A DNA stretch of 64,000 nucleotides from Catonia carolina (taxonomy: Eukaryota; Arthropoda; Insecta; Hemiptera; Achilidae): NCBI GenBank assembly GCA_035578175.1, contig JAQMRL010000002.1:97256748-97320747 (forward strand), in the 5' to 3' direction. The notes beneath the pieces are model-generated. The model made no database searches. It worked only from the letters and a program-made list of their open reading frames with translations, and was not told where the DNA came from. Within the stretch, counting starts at the first letter, position 1. Each line of letters starts with the position of its first letter. This document shows positions 46,301-59,800 of this stretch, one piece after another. A program made the translations under genes and the position numbers.

Positions 46301-49300
46301 AATTGTATTTCATGAATAATTGCAGGTAAAACAAAAATCATTTTTGTAAATACTTTTTTCACGAAACTTTTGTTAAACAAAGATTTAAAGTGCTTAATTT
46401 TAAATTGACTTAACAGTATAAATTGGCGTAATAGTACATACAGAAGGAAAGCAAAGAAAAATAAATGATTTATTGGTAAAGTAAACTAAACACTTGTATA
46501 CACTAAGTACTTGTATACAGTATAAATATATTGCGGCGTGTTTCTCACCAAAGAGTCATAAAATAAAACAGTACGTTTTCCCATTGCATTTTACTTGTAT
46601 TATTTTATTTTATTTTTATTTCTTATTGGTTTCCGGTTTATCCAAATTTTCAATTTTTTGGATCACTTGCGGTCCCAATTAGTTCGGACAAACGAACTAG
46701 TACTGTATTTATTTTTCGAAGTAAATCTTATATCCCTAATTTCCTCTTTGTCAATTTAGCACACTGATTCCACACCGTTTCAGTGTTTCAAGATACACAA
46801 GCCAAGTCACTGGCAAAAGGAGGCAGTTGATTTTAACACCATGAACAATCGATCAATAAATAAATGTAAAAAAGGCAAGTTCCATTCCCTCTCCTGGATA
46901 TCTTTCTCCAACAAACAGTTAAAAATTATATGATTATTTAATTACGTAAATAAATAGGCTAAATATGTTTTACCTAAAGTATCTGTATATCCAGTTAAAA
47001 TTTTTAGAGTGCAGTCAAAATACCATAAACGGAAAGCACCTGCTTTTACACCTCTGTAACCAGTTGATATATGAACAGATGCTAATGGCATATGTTTAGT
47101 TATAAACTTGGCGCTGGTATTGTATCTTGGCAGACAAACTGAAAATAAAATACACATCGATTTTCTGTGAACACGGAATTGAGTAAATAAGTCAAGTATC
47201 TACGATGTATGCTATAAGATAATACCAATGCGCAATCAGCTAATCGCACTCGATTTGTTCTGACAGGAGTTAATATCGTGTTCGGACGTGTGTGTAGAAA
47301 CAACCTTTTTATACGACGAGTCCCACTTACAACGCTCAGTTTCTGTTCAATAAATAGAAAATCTAATAAATAATATTGAAGTTTATTTTTAATTTCAACC
47401 CAAAAATACAGAAAAAAAAGTCATTGATTTTTTTCTTAGTAACTAAAGAAGTCAGCTTACTATAACATTTTGCCCCTAAACAGGGAAAAATAGACACCTT
47501 CATCAAGGTCAATCTACTGTTAAAATTAATAAAATAATTAAAAAATATGATTTAAATTAATATAAATGTAATTTGGTTAAAATAATCGTTCATAAAATGT
47601 AATTAATAAACATTTCATAAATGTACAACCTAGTTTAGTTGTACTGCAAATTACATAGCATATGTTCTTACTATAGAGCAGGTTATACTCGTATTGTACA
47701 CTTACGTAAAACAAGATGCACACGTAAACTTGGACATAAAATGACAGCTTGTCTCCACGCATGATCTGGTACATCATGAAATTCTTCCGGTGTCCATCTC
47801 TCTTTATTAAATGATGGCATCTCTCTTCTAAAACAAAGTAGCTTTAAATCTTCCAAATTACCTTCCCTGATTGCTCCAATGGAAAGTAATGTCTCGCCTG
47901 TTCCATCAGCAATATAAGAAAAATTAATGCAAAGCTTGTTTAGGCTTGTTAATCCAGCTAAGGCAATTCTGTACATCATCCTGTAAGTATGTACACTTAT
48001 TGTTGAATAATGATATTTCAATAAGTGATCGTAACATTTTTGTAATAATTTTATCGGATTATCTTCATAGTTACTTATATCGTCCCCTTGCAACGGGAAA
48101 TGTAAGCTTTTAAATATTTTACCTTTGATTGCTTGTCTTTTCCGGTAAAACAGATCATCTGGAGCAAAAACCTCCGATGGGATTCTCTCCTGTATAGACT
48201 CACGTAGCCTAATAAGATTGTTTCCAGTTGTAAGAATGTCATCAGAATTTAATGACGGTAATCCACTTTTTTCTGAATCATTGTCAGGAACTCTATCTGC
48301 AACAGTTGATTCCTTATGAATCATTCCATCGCTAGAAGATGTTTTTGAATCGATGTTTTTCAACTGCTTTTTTGTTTTCTTGCCATTATTTTCTTGTAAA
48401 TTATCAACATTTTTATAATTGTTCACTTCTAGATCAGCAGCACTTGATGAAACTACTGGAAAATTAATTAATTCGTTCGTTTTCTTAACAACATGAGCAG
48501 GTTCAGAACTGTATCTTGATTCATGTGATTCTTTATTATTTACTACATCGGGAATTATAAAATCTGAATCAAAACCAAAACTTCCAAGTCTTGGTTCTTG
48601 TTTTATAACTATAAGGCCATCTGTTGAGAGATTTGCTTCAGAAATGTCTGATGACATTTTAGGAGTCGATACTCCCGGCTGAATGTCACCTTTCAGTTTA
48701 TTTTCCATCCCGTGTAATATTAAGGATTGTACCCATAATTCCGTTGATTTTCTTGAATCTACTTTCTTACCGTTTAAGTCAGATAATGCCTTTTTGGTTA
48801 TTTCAACGCTTAAATCATCGGATTTTATTTGATCATTTACATTACTTTTAGAATCTTTTCCAGAAGTTGTGGAAGTTACAGTTTCGCCAGTACTTGAAAC
48901 GATTTGTTGAACTGAACTTTTCAAAATAGGTGTGGTTTTAACGGCTGAAGATGTAGATGTATTTGAAGTAACCAATCTACTTGATCTACTTGAAGATTTT
49001 GGTGTACTGATTTCTTTTCCTGAATCACTCGGGATTGACTTTTTATCCTCAATATAGTCAATTAAATTTGTAACATTTTCAATACTTTCTTTCGGCACGG
49101 ATATGTCTACTCCTTTTTCAAGCAGATCGGGTTTTTTCTTCAGATTTTTAGGCGTTTTAGGTTTCTTCACAGTTTTAGAAACCGATGACGGCGGTGATGG
49201 AGATATTTCAAAAAATAATTTGCAATCACAAGTTCTTTTTGCTGTCGTCTCATCAACATCTTGTTTGTACTTTTTATCAATTTCGCTCTTCACTGTTTCA

Positions 49301-52300
49301 TGAACCTCCTCTGTTTTCACAATACGTTGTGTAATTTTTTCGCTTCGCGGTGATTCCGGACAAGTTAAATTTATGTACGTGACACCATTTTTTATTTCAC
49401 CTAGACTTTTACTTTCAATTTTTCTATCTTTAGGTTTCTTAGTTCCTTTAGGTTTATCTTCTTTCATATAAGGAGCATATTCTGAAAAAAATTATAAGGC
49501 AATTTTTGTTGTAATGGCTTTTAGAGTACTAAAATGAAACTAGATGGTTAATTTTGAATAAATTCGCACAGTACATTTCAAAACAGTTTGAAACCCCTAT
49601 GTTTTTCTTAACAACAAACATAAATGCAAAAATTATATAGTTCAGTTTATGAATTGAATGTTTTTACATTAAGACAGATATATTAAAAATTTAACTGTAC
49701 GGCTATATTTATAAAAATAACCACCCTTTTGAACTCCGCGAGTCAGTGTCACGGTGTCATGGCCGGCCCGTGATGTTGTGGACAGCGCAACTGTCTTTTA
49801 TCCCGGGGTCCCGTGTTCGATTCCCAGTCAGGTCTGGCATACTTTTATCTACGTCACCTCATATCATTACCTACACACAAGCCAAAGCTTACGTAAGCAT
49901 CATCATTAAACAAACAAAAAACGAAAAATTGACAACTTACATCCTTCTCGTTTCACTTTCAAATTTATCAGAACGGATTTAAATGTACAACAGACGTTCA
50001 ATAATTTACAAGGCATATTAATATAGAGAAAAAACTGTGCATTCAATAAAAATTAGAGTTTGAGGAAACCTTTGAAAGATGCAATGCCTCTTTTTAAATT
50101 TTTTGTGTACTGACAAATTATTTTTGGTTCCCTTACGAATAGCAAACAGCCTAACATCTATGTTAATTACTTATTTTACCAAATTGGAACAGAGAAAGAG
50201 TGTTCATTAATTATATAATCTGCGCAGAAATGTATAATATAAGGCTGAAATCGAAATGGAAATTATTATGAAGTAGGTCAGACCAATCGCATGTTTAAAT
50301 TTGCTCTGCCATAGAACCATTGTAGCGGCGAAAGTTTGTTGTCGCTACACTGGGAAATATTTTTTCAGACAAAGAAATTTTTATTTATCAGTGCTCTATA
50401 TGTCTAGATACCTAAATTTGTCCGAGGTCACTGTGCAATCCGCTCTTAGTACGTAAGGCTCATTCCACGTTGTTTCTCGAAAGAATTTTTCTGTAATATT
50501 AGTAGAACTCAGTAGTATTTTTGAATCAGTATCGACTTAGTAAATTCTTCATATGATCGTACATCTTAGATTACATACATAATTTTATCAAACATCTTAT
50601 GTAGATATTTTCCGAAGTGTTTTCGGCAGGTATTTGCCGCTACAGAGGTCTTATAACAGAGCAAATTAAAATACGCGATTGGTTTGACCTACTTTATAAT
50701 GATTTCCCTTTTCGATTTCAGTGTTTACTGTAATACCGTATTACTGGTGGTTTAAAAGAATATATATTTCAATTATCAATATACCGGGTGACCCATATGT
50801 CGGTTTCCCCATCAGATGAGACATTTCATTTTGATTGAGAGTTGGTAATAGTGTAATGTTGGCAGCATCACGTACAACAGTCATTAGTTGTCTGTAACAG
50901 TAGTGCGAGGTACGTCACCGTGTAGTTACTATTTTTTTCCTTCGTAACGGTACTTTTAAAATGTTTACAACTGAACAACGAGTTTATATGCTTCAGTTGT
51001 GGTGGAAGCATCATAAAAATACTGCTAAAATACTGGAAGAATTTAGTGATAAGTATCCAGGTCTATCGTTACAGACTCGGCAACACTTACGAAAGTTTAA
51101 TAAGAAATTAGAAAACACAGGAAGCGTAATAAATGCCCCGAAGTGTGGTTGTCCACGATCGATTTGCAATGACGATAACCTACAAAAGGTTCCTGAAGCG
51201 TTTGTATCCAGTCCTAGTAAATCAATTCGTAAGGCATCTTCTGAACTAAGGTTATCACGATTTAGCGTGCAAAAGATGATGAAGGAATTAAACCAGCTTT
51301 ACTCCAAGCTCTTCATGAGAACGATAGTGACAGGCGGTTGGAAGTCTGTTAGACAGTCCTATCCGTGCAGAAGCCGATCCAAATTTTTTGCGATCAATTT
51401 TATGGTCTGATGCGGTATGTTCAAACTCAATGGACGTGTTAATCGGCAAAACTGCGTGTGCTGGTCGATATAACTGGTGATCCTCGTATTGTAATTCAAA
51501 AAGAGCTTAATGTGCCAGGTGTTATGCCTGGTGTATGGGGAGCTATTTCGAGTACTGCACTGATAGTTCCTTATTTATTTAGGGAAATGTTAACTCGGAA
51601 AAATTACTTTTAAATGCAGCAGGAAATAGTATTTACGGAACTTGAAAACAATCCTGTTTATAATATCCAATCGCTCACCTTGCAACAAGATGGCGCCCCA
51701 GCACATTTCGGTATCGAAGTTCGTGAGTTTTTAAACTCCAAAATTGATGAATGGATCGCTCGTCGTGGTACAATCGAATGGCCTGCGCGATCGCCAGACT
51801 TAACGCCATGTGATTTTTCATTGTGGGGCATTTTAAAGGAACTAGTGTATTCTTCCAAGCCGCAAAACCTGCACGAACTAAAAAGTTCAATTGAAATATT
51901 GCATTTGACTACGTAAATGGCGATAAAATGTTACTGTTGAAAATATGTGAATGGCGTTGAAAAACCACAAAAAAACATATTATAATTTTGATGATTTGAT
52001 TAAAAAAACTTTAATATTCATAAGAGCAGCTGGAGCCCATTGTTTTCAAATATTTTGTACTGCCTGACTCAAACCAAGTGGCCTCTCAATGGTGGATGCG
52101 CCAACAGTCTAGTCTAACCTTGAACGACCTTGGAGCCGTCCGGTACAGTCCGTACTCCAACTACAAGCCGAATATCTCAGCAGCAACAATGTTATGTTAT
52201 TTAGTATATTCCGTCACCGTGAGTAGTTAACTTGGAGTGTCATAAGCTATAGTTCGATATCATCCTACGTTGATTTCTAGTAAATATTAATATTTATTTT

Positions 52301-53771
52301 CCCAGTAGTTCAGTTTTTAGTGTTGTGAGTAAAATATATTTTCCGAAACTTAGTTTAAATTTTCAATCAGACTGTACCGAGCGCGTCACAGTATTTCCAT
52401 CTCTTTTTGAATAGTTCTTTCTCACACAGCCGGTGTACGCATCTCAGAGGCCACTTGGTTTGAGTTGGGTTATAAACAGTTTCAAAACCCAACAGGTTGA
52501 TCTAGAGGTAAATTCGTCACCGTTAGTCTTCTGTTTAACAGCTTGTTTTTGTTTTTACGTTAGATTTTTTGCAATTACTGCTAATGCAGACGATGAGAAG
52601 GATGAAGATGAAGATGAGTGATGAAAAAATCCCAGACCTGATAGGGAATCGAATCCGATTCCCCGGCGTGGAAGCCAGTAGAGGTTTTCGGAGACGAAGG
52701 TTCCTGAATCAAAGCCTTGTAAAGCTAGTTACTTTTATACGGATTTGAATACTAGACAGTGGTTAACAGTGGACTTTAATGGTTGGGGTTTAATTAATTA
52801 TACTCTCTCAGAAATGGTCGGCATGGGTCTGTAGAAGACTACACCTCAACACATCATCCTTATATAATTGGGGCATACGGTTGCTTATTGTTCTGAATTG
52901 AATAGATTTCAATCTACACGCATTAGGGATAATTTTTTTTAAATCTTTTAAAATATAACCATAATGTACCATAAAATATTGTTTTATATCTTGCTAGTTT
53001 TTATTTGTATTGTATAGACACTGCTGTGTGACAACATAATATATTTTTTATATATTTGACAGTATAACATTACATATAAGAAACGCGACTGCTATCGCTT
53101 TTCACAGCATAAATAACTGTGTACTGTGTCTTTTATTTCAAATAAACTTAGTAATCTACGATCAACATAACGTCCAAATCAAAACAACAACATAACATAA
53201 CATAATAACAACATAATTTATAAAATGGGTTAAAATTATAATACATAATATAAAAAAGATTATTGCAATTAAATTTGTGAAAATAAATTAGCATTGTGAG
53301 AGCAAAACCTTCTTTTGTAAAACATAATTTTTTTTTTATTTATCAAAATTGCTAGAATTTTTATGTTCAGATTTTTAGGTAAGTTAGATTGAGATTTTTT
53401 GTCATAAGTAATGCGATTAGGTCTACTGCGGTTTGCAAGATTTTCAGTTATCAAGTTTTTATGACTCCTATAAAAAATTTGGTTTTCGTATAGGCCTATT
53501 ATCTTGTTTTCAAATTTTATAAATGATAATAAGACTTATAAAACAGAAATTTTGGTTCATTTTTACCTTGGTAAGTAGGGAAACATCCAATAAGAGGACA
53601 ATGTTCTCTTTTAAAAAAGTGGAACAAATATAATTTTTTTATTGTGTTTCCTGAACCCATTGCCAAATTAAGTAGAATACCAATGGCTTCTTTTACCTCC
53701 AAATCAGCATGCTCAAATCCAGCTATTTCTAGTTGTTGTTGCTGCCTGTAATAATAATAAACCAACAGTAA

Positions 53772-53851
<80 letters not shown>

Positions 53852-56800
53852 TGAGCCCAGTTTATTTTCATAGCTTATGTTTATTTCAAAGTATATTAAA
53901 CATTAATTCAGACCCCAATAATCGGGACCAGCGGATGATCTGTACCATTCCAAGTTAATTATAGGAAAAATAGACAATAAGTTTGGCGGGAAAATAATGG
54001 TTAGGGTGTATTTTATTTAACAAATCTATAACAAAATTTTTATAAAACGTCGTCCACAGAAGATAACACCGGAAATTTAATATTAGAGAAAGTAGCATGA
54101 ACAATCCACATTAAACGTGCTGGAATGTTGGAGCAGCTAATCATTTTGAAAGTCGAGTGGAATCACGTGAACCTTCGACAATAAAGCGTTTTCGAGATCT
54201 GCAAGTTTTGGGGAAAATTTCGTTTAACCGAGAATGACTTGGTTCCATAAAGTTCGGATAAACGTGTGCGTAGTTTTGTACATACATACTTCATATTCCT
54301 AATGTCGGAAAAGAATATTATCGGCAGACGTTGTCTTCTTATGTATCTAATGAACAACACAGTAAGAATAACATTCAGAATACCAAACAAAAATACAGTT
54401 CAGAAGAAGGGCATTTTTTATATGAAAGGGTTTAATACAAAAACAAAACAAAACAAAGGCTTTCGTATTTTGGGTATTCGGTAGAAGTATCGTGAACAAA
54501 AAATGAAGAAATTGATTTAAAGAATGACAAGTTTAATACTGAAAAATAATCGGAAAAATCCATCTCCATGTACTGCGGGGTTCACGAATGTTAGAGGTAC
54601 TTGATAGAATTGGAAAGTATTTGAAAATCTATCATAGAAATAAAACCTCAATTATTTGAATAATAGCGTAAGTAAATAATAGTTTCGTGTTGAGCATAAT
54701 TATTGGAAAGAAAACTGAAAGGCAAAAAGGGAAACTTGGATCACCATATTTGACATAGATTGGCGGGAATTAAGGGATGGTTTTAAAACGAGGAGAAGAG
54801 ATGAACAGGGTTGAAAAGTTCTGACGTAAAACCATTGTTGCTGAATAATTTTTGACTTCAGAAGAATAAAAAAAAATACAACAGATTTAGGAAGTAATAG
54901 AGAATGATCAGCCGATTTCCGCACACAACAGCTACATAACTACAGTATACCTCGTTAATCCGGCCTACCCTCGTTTATCCTCGCACTACCTCGTTGATTG
55001 GGATGTCCGTAGTATATGACCCAGTCTGGATCAAAAAGATTTATCCATAAATCATGATAATCCTAATACAATTTTTGAACAACTCTGCAACCTAAATACA
55101 ATACATTTTGCACAGTAAAGCCAACATTGCAGACTTATAAAAATTTTAAATACCTATTTTATTAAAATGTACATTTCCGTTATTTACTATACTGTTAAAG
55201 CATTATCTCTCAATGTAAATATAGCATGTCGTTACTGTACTTGCTTTCTGAGTCGTCGCCGGACAACATCATGGAGTAATTACTAGTAGCAGCGGCCCGA
55301 CACCACATAGGCTAAACTTATGATATTGACAATTGCACAATTGCACTCGCTTTAAATTCCATGAAAAAGTAAAGCAAAGAAAAATAAATTATTTGTTTTT
55401 AATGAAAAACTAAATTGTTTTAGATGTCTGTCGGGAGTTCGTGAGCCCAGACATGCGCGAAAAGAATTCTAAATGACCCCCACTATTATATATTACAAAT
55501 ATTATGTTTCTCCCACAGTTCATTGTTTTGCAGAATCTAGCCTCGCACTGTTAGTCTTTCAGAGGTCTCGGTTCACTGCGCATCTTTCAGCAAAGGTCCA
55601 AAGAAGAGTGACCAGGGTGTAAATATTGGTACATAAAATTATTTTAGTGTGTTTCTGTTCAAAAAAGTATTAAACAAACGGAGTGTTTCCCCCATTAAAT
55701 TTTGATTATATTGACTTCCGATTGTTTCTAATTTATCAGAATTTTCGATTTTCCGAATTGTTTCCGGTTCCAGTTAATCCGGAAAAAGATAGTACTGTTA
55801 TTTTAGAAAACACAAAATTGGCACGTTTTAAATTACCTGAGTAATGTTTCCATTCCTCTGAGTATCCTAGTCCTTGTGTCAGAGTTTAACCAGCTGAGTC
55901 TAATTGTATAATTTAATAACGTCATAGCATCCATTTGTAAATTGAGACGTCTCAAATGAAAAATTCTTTTCAGTAAAGCCTGTCCGCAAAAATTTTTAAA
56001 CAGTTTATTTTTATATATACTGCAAATTATAATTTAATAATTTTGTAATTGTTTCAACCTAAGGTTAGTTGAGTGTAGTCTGAAATAAACAGTTTTTTAA
56101 ATCGATAAAATAACTGAAAAATAGTTTTTAAGAACCAGTATTACTGATGTAGGCTACATTCAATATTTATAGGCCTACATAATTTATAAGTGGGTCTGAA
56201 ATGCGCGATTGACTCTCATGTTAGGGATAGACCAGCGTTTGTTTTTGTTTCTTTAATAATTTTAGGTTTTATAATAATTTTAATCGAAGAAAAAAATAAA
56301 AAATTTAATATGTTTATTTTTCGAAATATTGACCACAGCGTATCATTTTAACAAAACGTGTCAAGTTATTCTTCTTCTTTGGGTGCCTTCTTCAATCTGC
56401 GGTTGGCAATCATCTGAAGACAGCAATTCTTACTTTAGAAAATGCTGGCTCTAGATAGTTTCACATAAAAGAAATAATATCAAAATCACAGATTTTTTAA
56501 CAAGAATTTTCTTCGTATTCTTGTATTCCTCTCCAGTTAATCTCCCTGTATAATCAACTGCAGCAAATGGCGTTTCTTTCCACTCATAACATTTCCAAAA
56601 TACTGTTATTTTTTCTTCATATCATGTCAATTCGTTCTCGTTCTTTATGTATTCGATGTAAAACATCCTCATTCTTCCTTTTTTCACCGACCATAAAATC
56701 CTTAACATACATCGCAGCCATAATTCGATGGCTCTAATCCTGTCTATTTTTCGTTTTTAAAAACCCCAAGCCTCCATTTCATACAGAAGAACAGAAGAGT

Positions 56801-59800
56801 TGTAGCATCTATCAAATATGAATTGGACTTCTGTACGTAGATCCCTGTTACATAACAAATTGTTTATCCTTTTGAAGCATGCCTTCGCCATTCCTGTCTG
56901 CGCTCTTATTTCTGGTGTTTGATCGTTATTCTCATTTATTATTTTCCCTTAATATCAGTATTTCTACTCTTTTAATACGAATGTTGTTTAATGTGAAGTT
57001 CACTACAGCATTCATAGTTTTCAATACAATATTATAAATTTTGTTTGATAGTAAATGCATAAACAATAAAGACTCATTAACCTATTCAGCCATTCCATCA
57101 TCTTTTTAAAGATTTGAGGTCCTATTCGCTACTGTTACTACATCATCTGCATATCTACTGTTGTTTATAAGTGTGCCGTTAATTATTATTTTTAGCTGTT
57201 GTAGTGATAAATATGTGAACGTTGAATGATTTTTTTATATTAAATTATATTTTAACCAAATTAGGTAAATTTTATTAATTAAATTTCGTTCATTAATTAT
57301 TTTAATAATTTTTTATTTATAATTGTTTGATTTAATATCGATTTGTATACTTTATATGCTCATTGTTTATAATGTTTATTTTATGAGAAGAATAACGTTT
57401 TATAGTTGACTTAAGTCCTAGAAGTCGAACAGTGAAGTTAAATTTTGTTCAATAAGAACGGCCAAACACCTAGATTAATCAATTTACAGCATCAAAGTTA
57501 ATTATAATAATTTAATAACATACAAAGTATAACCAAGAATAATTGTATCAATTATCCGTCTGGAATCAAAGAAAAGGTAAGTAACATAAACCTGACTTTT
57601 TCATTGATCAAACTTCATCTTTTATGCGTTTCAGACGACGTTATATGTGATTCTGATAACCACCAAAGGTGGAACATCACATAGTTGGCGCACGAAAGAA
57701 TTACGTGTTTTATAAACATTAAATGACGAAATCTTTAAGATCGGGTAGGGAGGTAGTTTAAGAAATTCCAACAGAAATGCCTGCATAGTTCGCGGCGTTT
57801 GCAGAACAACACGCAACTATTGCACGGCGCAAACTTTACAAGCTGAACTTAAAGAGCAATTATTTAGACAGCAAAGTTTACAACAAGCTGAGATTAAAAA
57901 GTAATTATTTGAACTGCGAAGTTTACAACAAGCTGAGATTAAAAAGCAATTATTTGAACAGCAAAGTTTACAGCAAGCTGAGATTAAACAGCATTTTTTT
58001 GAACTGTAAAGTTAACAACAAGCTGAGCTTAAATAGCAATTATTTGAAAATCAGAGTTTACAACAAACTGAAATAAAAAACAGTTGAGTGAACAACAAAG
58101 TATACATAGTCCAGTCAACCTGTGTTTTTAGAGGAAAAAAATAGTATAAAGCTAATTTTTTTTCCATCGATTACTATAGTTTAGATAAGTGTACTGCCAA
58201 AAGTCCCCACCCCTACCCCCTTGCTTTCCCCCCCCAGCGACCGCCCCAAAGTTACAAATTGCAAGGGTTTCGTAAATCGCGTTTATCTCAAAAACTAAAC
58301 AAGGTATTTTAATCAAACTTCATCTTTTATATGTTTCAATGTCAGACGAGTAGTAATCCTATAATAACCACCAAAGGTGGAACATTATACAGTTTTCCTT
58401 CCAGTGCTTCCTGAAAAATAAGTTAAGTAGGGTTCAATAATGCATAACTCTGTCTCATTAGTTTTTTAATTTTTACTTCCTCTATCGCTCCAGGGAAAAT
58501 TAAAGTTAAGAATGCCTGAAGATGTATTATCCTATCTGAAGTTCCCAGACTAAGGCTCTCCAGAAAAATAATCGGCTTTTGAATTGCCGTTCCAAATCGG
58601 TCGATCTCTGTACCACTGTAAAAGTACAAAATTGTACAAACAATGGAAATTATGGTAATTCCCAATTACTATAACTTCCATTACTCAGTTAAGACATTAA
58701 ATAATCCCTGGGAAAAACCCCCATTGTTAGATTAAGTTCATTAGTATAGCAGTCAAGACAATAAGTTGCAAATATAGCCAACGGTCAATCATCTGATATT
58801 ATTTAGACGGGTATATTTCTACCTCTGTGTTTTTGGGCCTTTCTTCCACCTACTAACGTTCAGCCAATCATTGGGGTAGTTCTCCTTCCCGTTGGCTCTC
58901 CAGGTTGGTTGAGCGGTTGGTGGGAGAGGGAGGCTTGTCAACCAGAGGTTTCCTGGTTCGAACCCAGGAAATTTACAATCAGTTCCCTTGGGACTTAAGT
59001 GTGAAATAGAGTTGTTAAGAAGGAGCAGAATTTAAAAGAAGACACTAGGAGAACGAGGAGTGTAGGAGAACGAGGGTGAACAGGAGAACGAAGAGAAGAA
59101 GAAGAAAAGTGAAACATTTAATTCGAAGCAATTCATTCGTATATTTTATTAAGGGATTTTAATTTCTTCTTTTCACATTAACGTCGCGGTAAAAACCGTT
59201 GGCTATATTTTAAAATAGGTTAGCGGAATTTTAGAAGAATTTTGTTAGTAGTTAAATGATTTAGTTAGTAGTTTATATTTATTAAATATTTAGTTTAGAA
59301 CCATGAAATATAGTTTTTTGTTTATTTTCTCAAGCTCTGCTGACAGAGCCGGCGCCCAACAATTTTTATTATTTTTTAGTTTACATCAAGTATTTGCCCA
59401 CCGGACAAAGTTGATGGTGGTGCATCTCAGGTTACCATCCGTAATCTATGTGCTATTAGTTACTCGATACATAATAAATAATATATATTTATAAAAATTC
59501 TATTTCATGTTGTGCTAATTATTAGTATGTTTTGTTTTGCATTCTTAATTCTAATTAATCGATGTTATTTCAGTGTTGTTATTATTCATGCAGGTATATT
59601 CGAATCTATTAGTCTCCGACGAAAACATTTAACTGCTGTGGTTTAGACAGCAATTTTGTTGCTGATTTCCAAGCAGACTGTTGCTGATCAGATTTCGGAC
59701 AATACAAAAGCCTAGATTTAATCCAGAATGATACAATCTCCATTCAATTGCTAATAACCATAGAAATTGATGCAAGTATATGAACATAATAGGACATATT

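Noticed and set aside
53517..53852. An open frame starting with a long Asn run ahead of the F-box exon.
   Set aside because: The Asn run is the (TTA)n microsatellite. The real exon starts at a splice acceptor at 53745 or 53741.
59340..59362. GGCGCCCAAC, resembling a tRNA-Lys primer-binding site of an LTR element.
   Set aside because: No matching LTR boundaries, promoter or gag/pol sequence around it.
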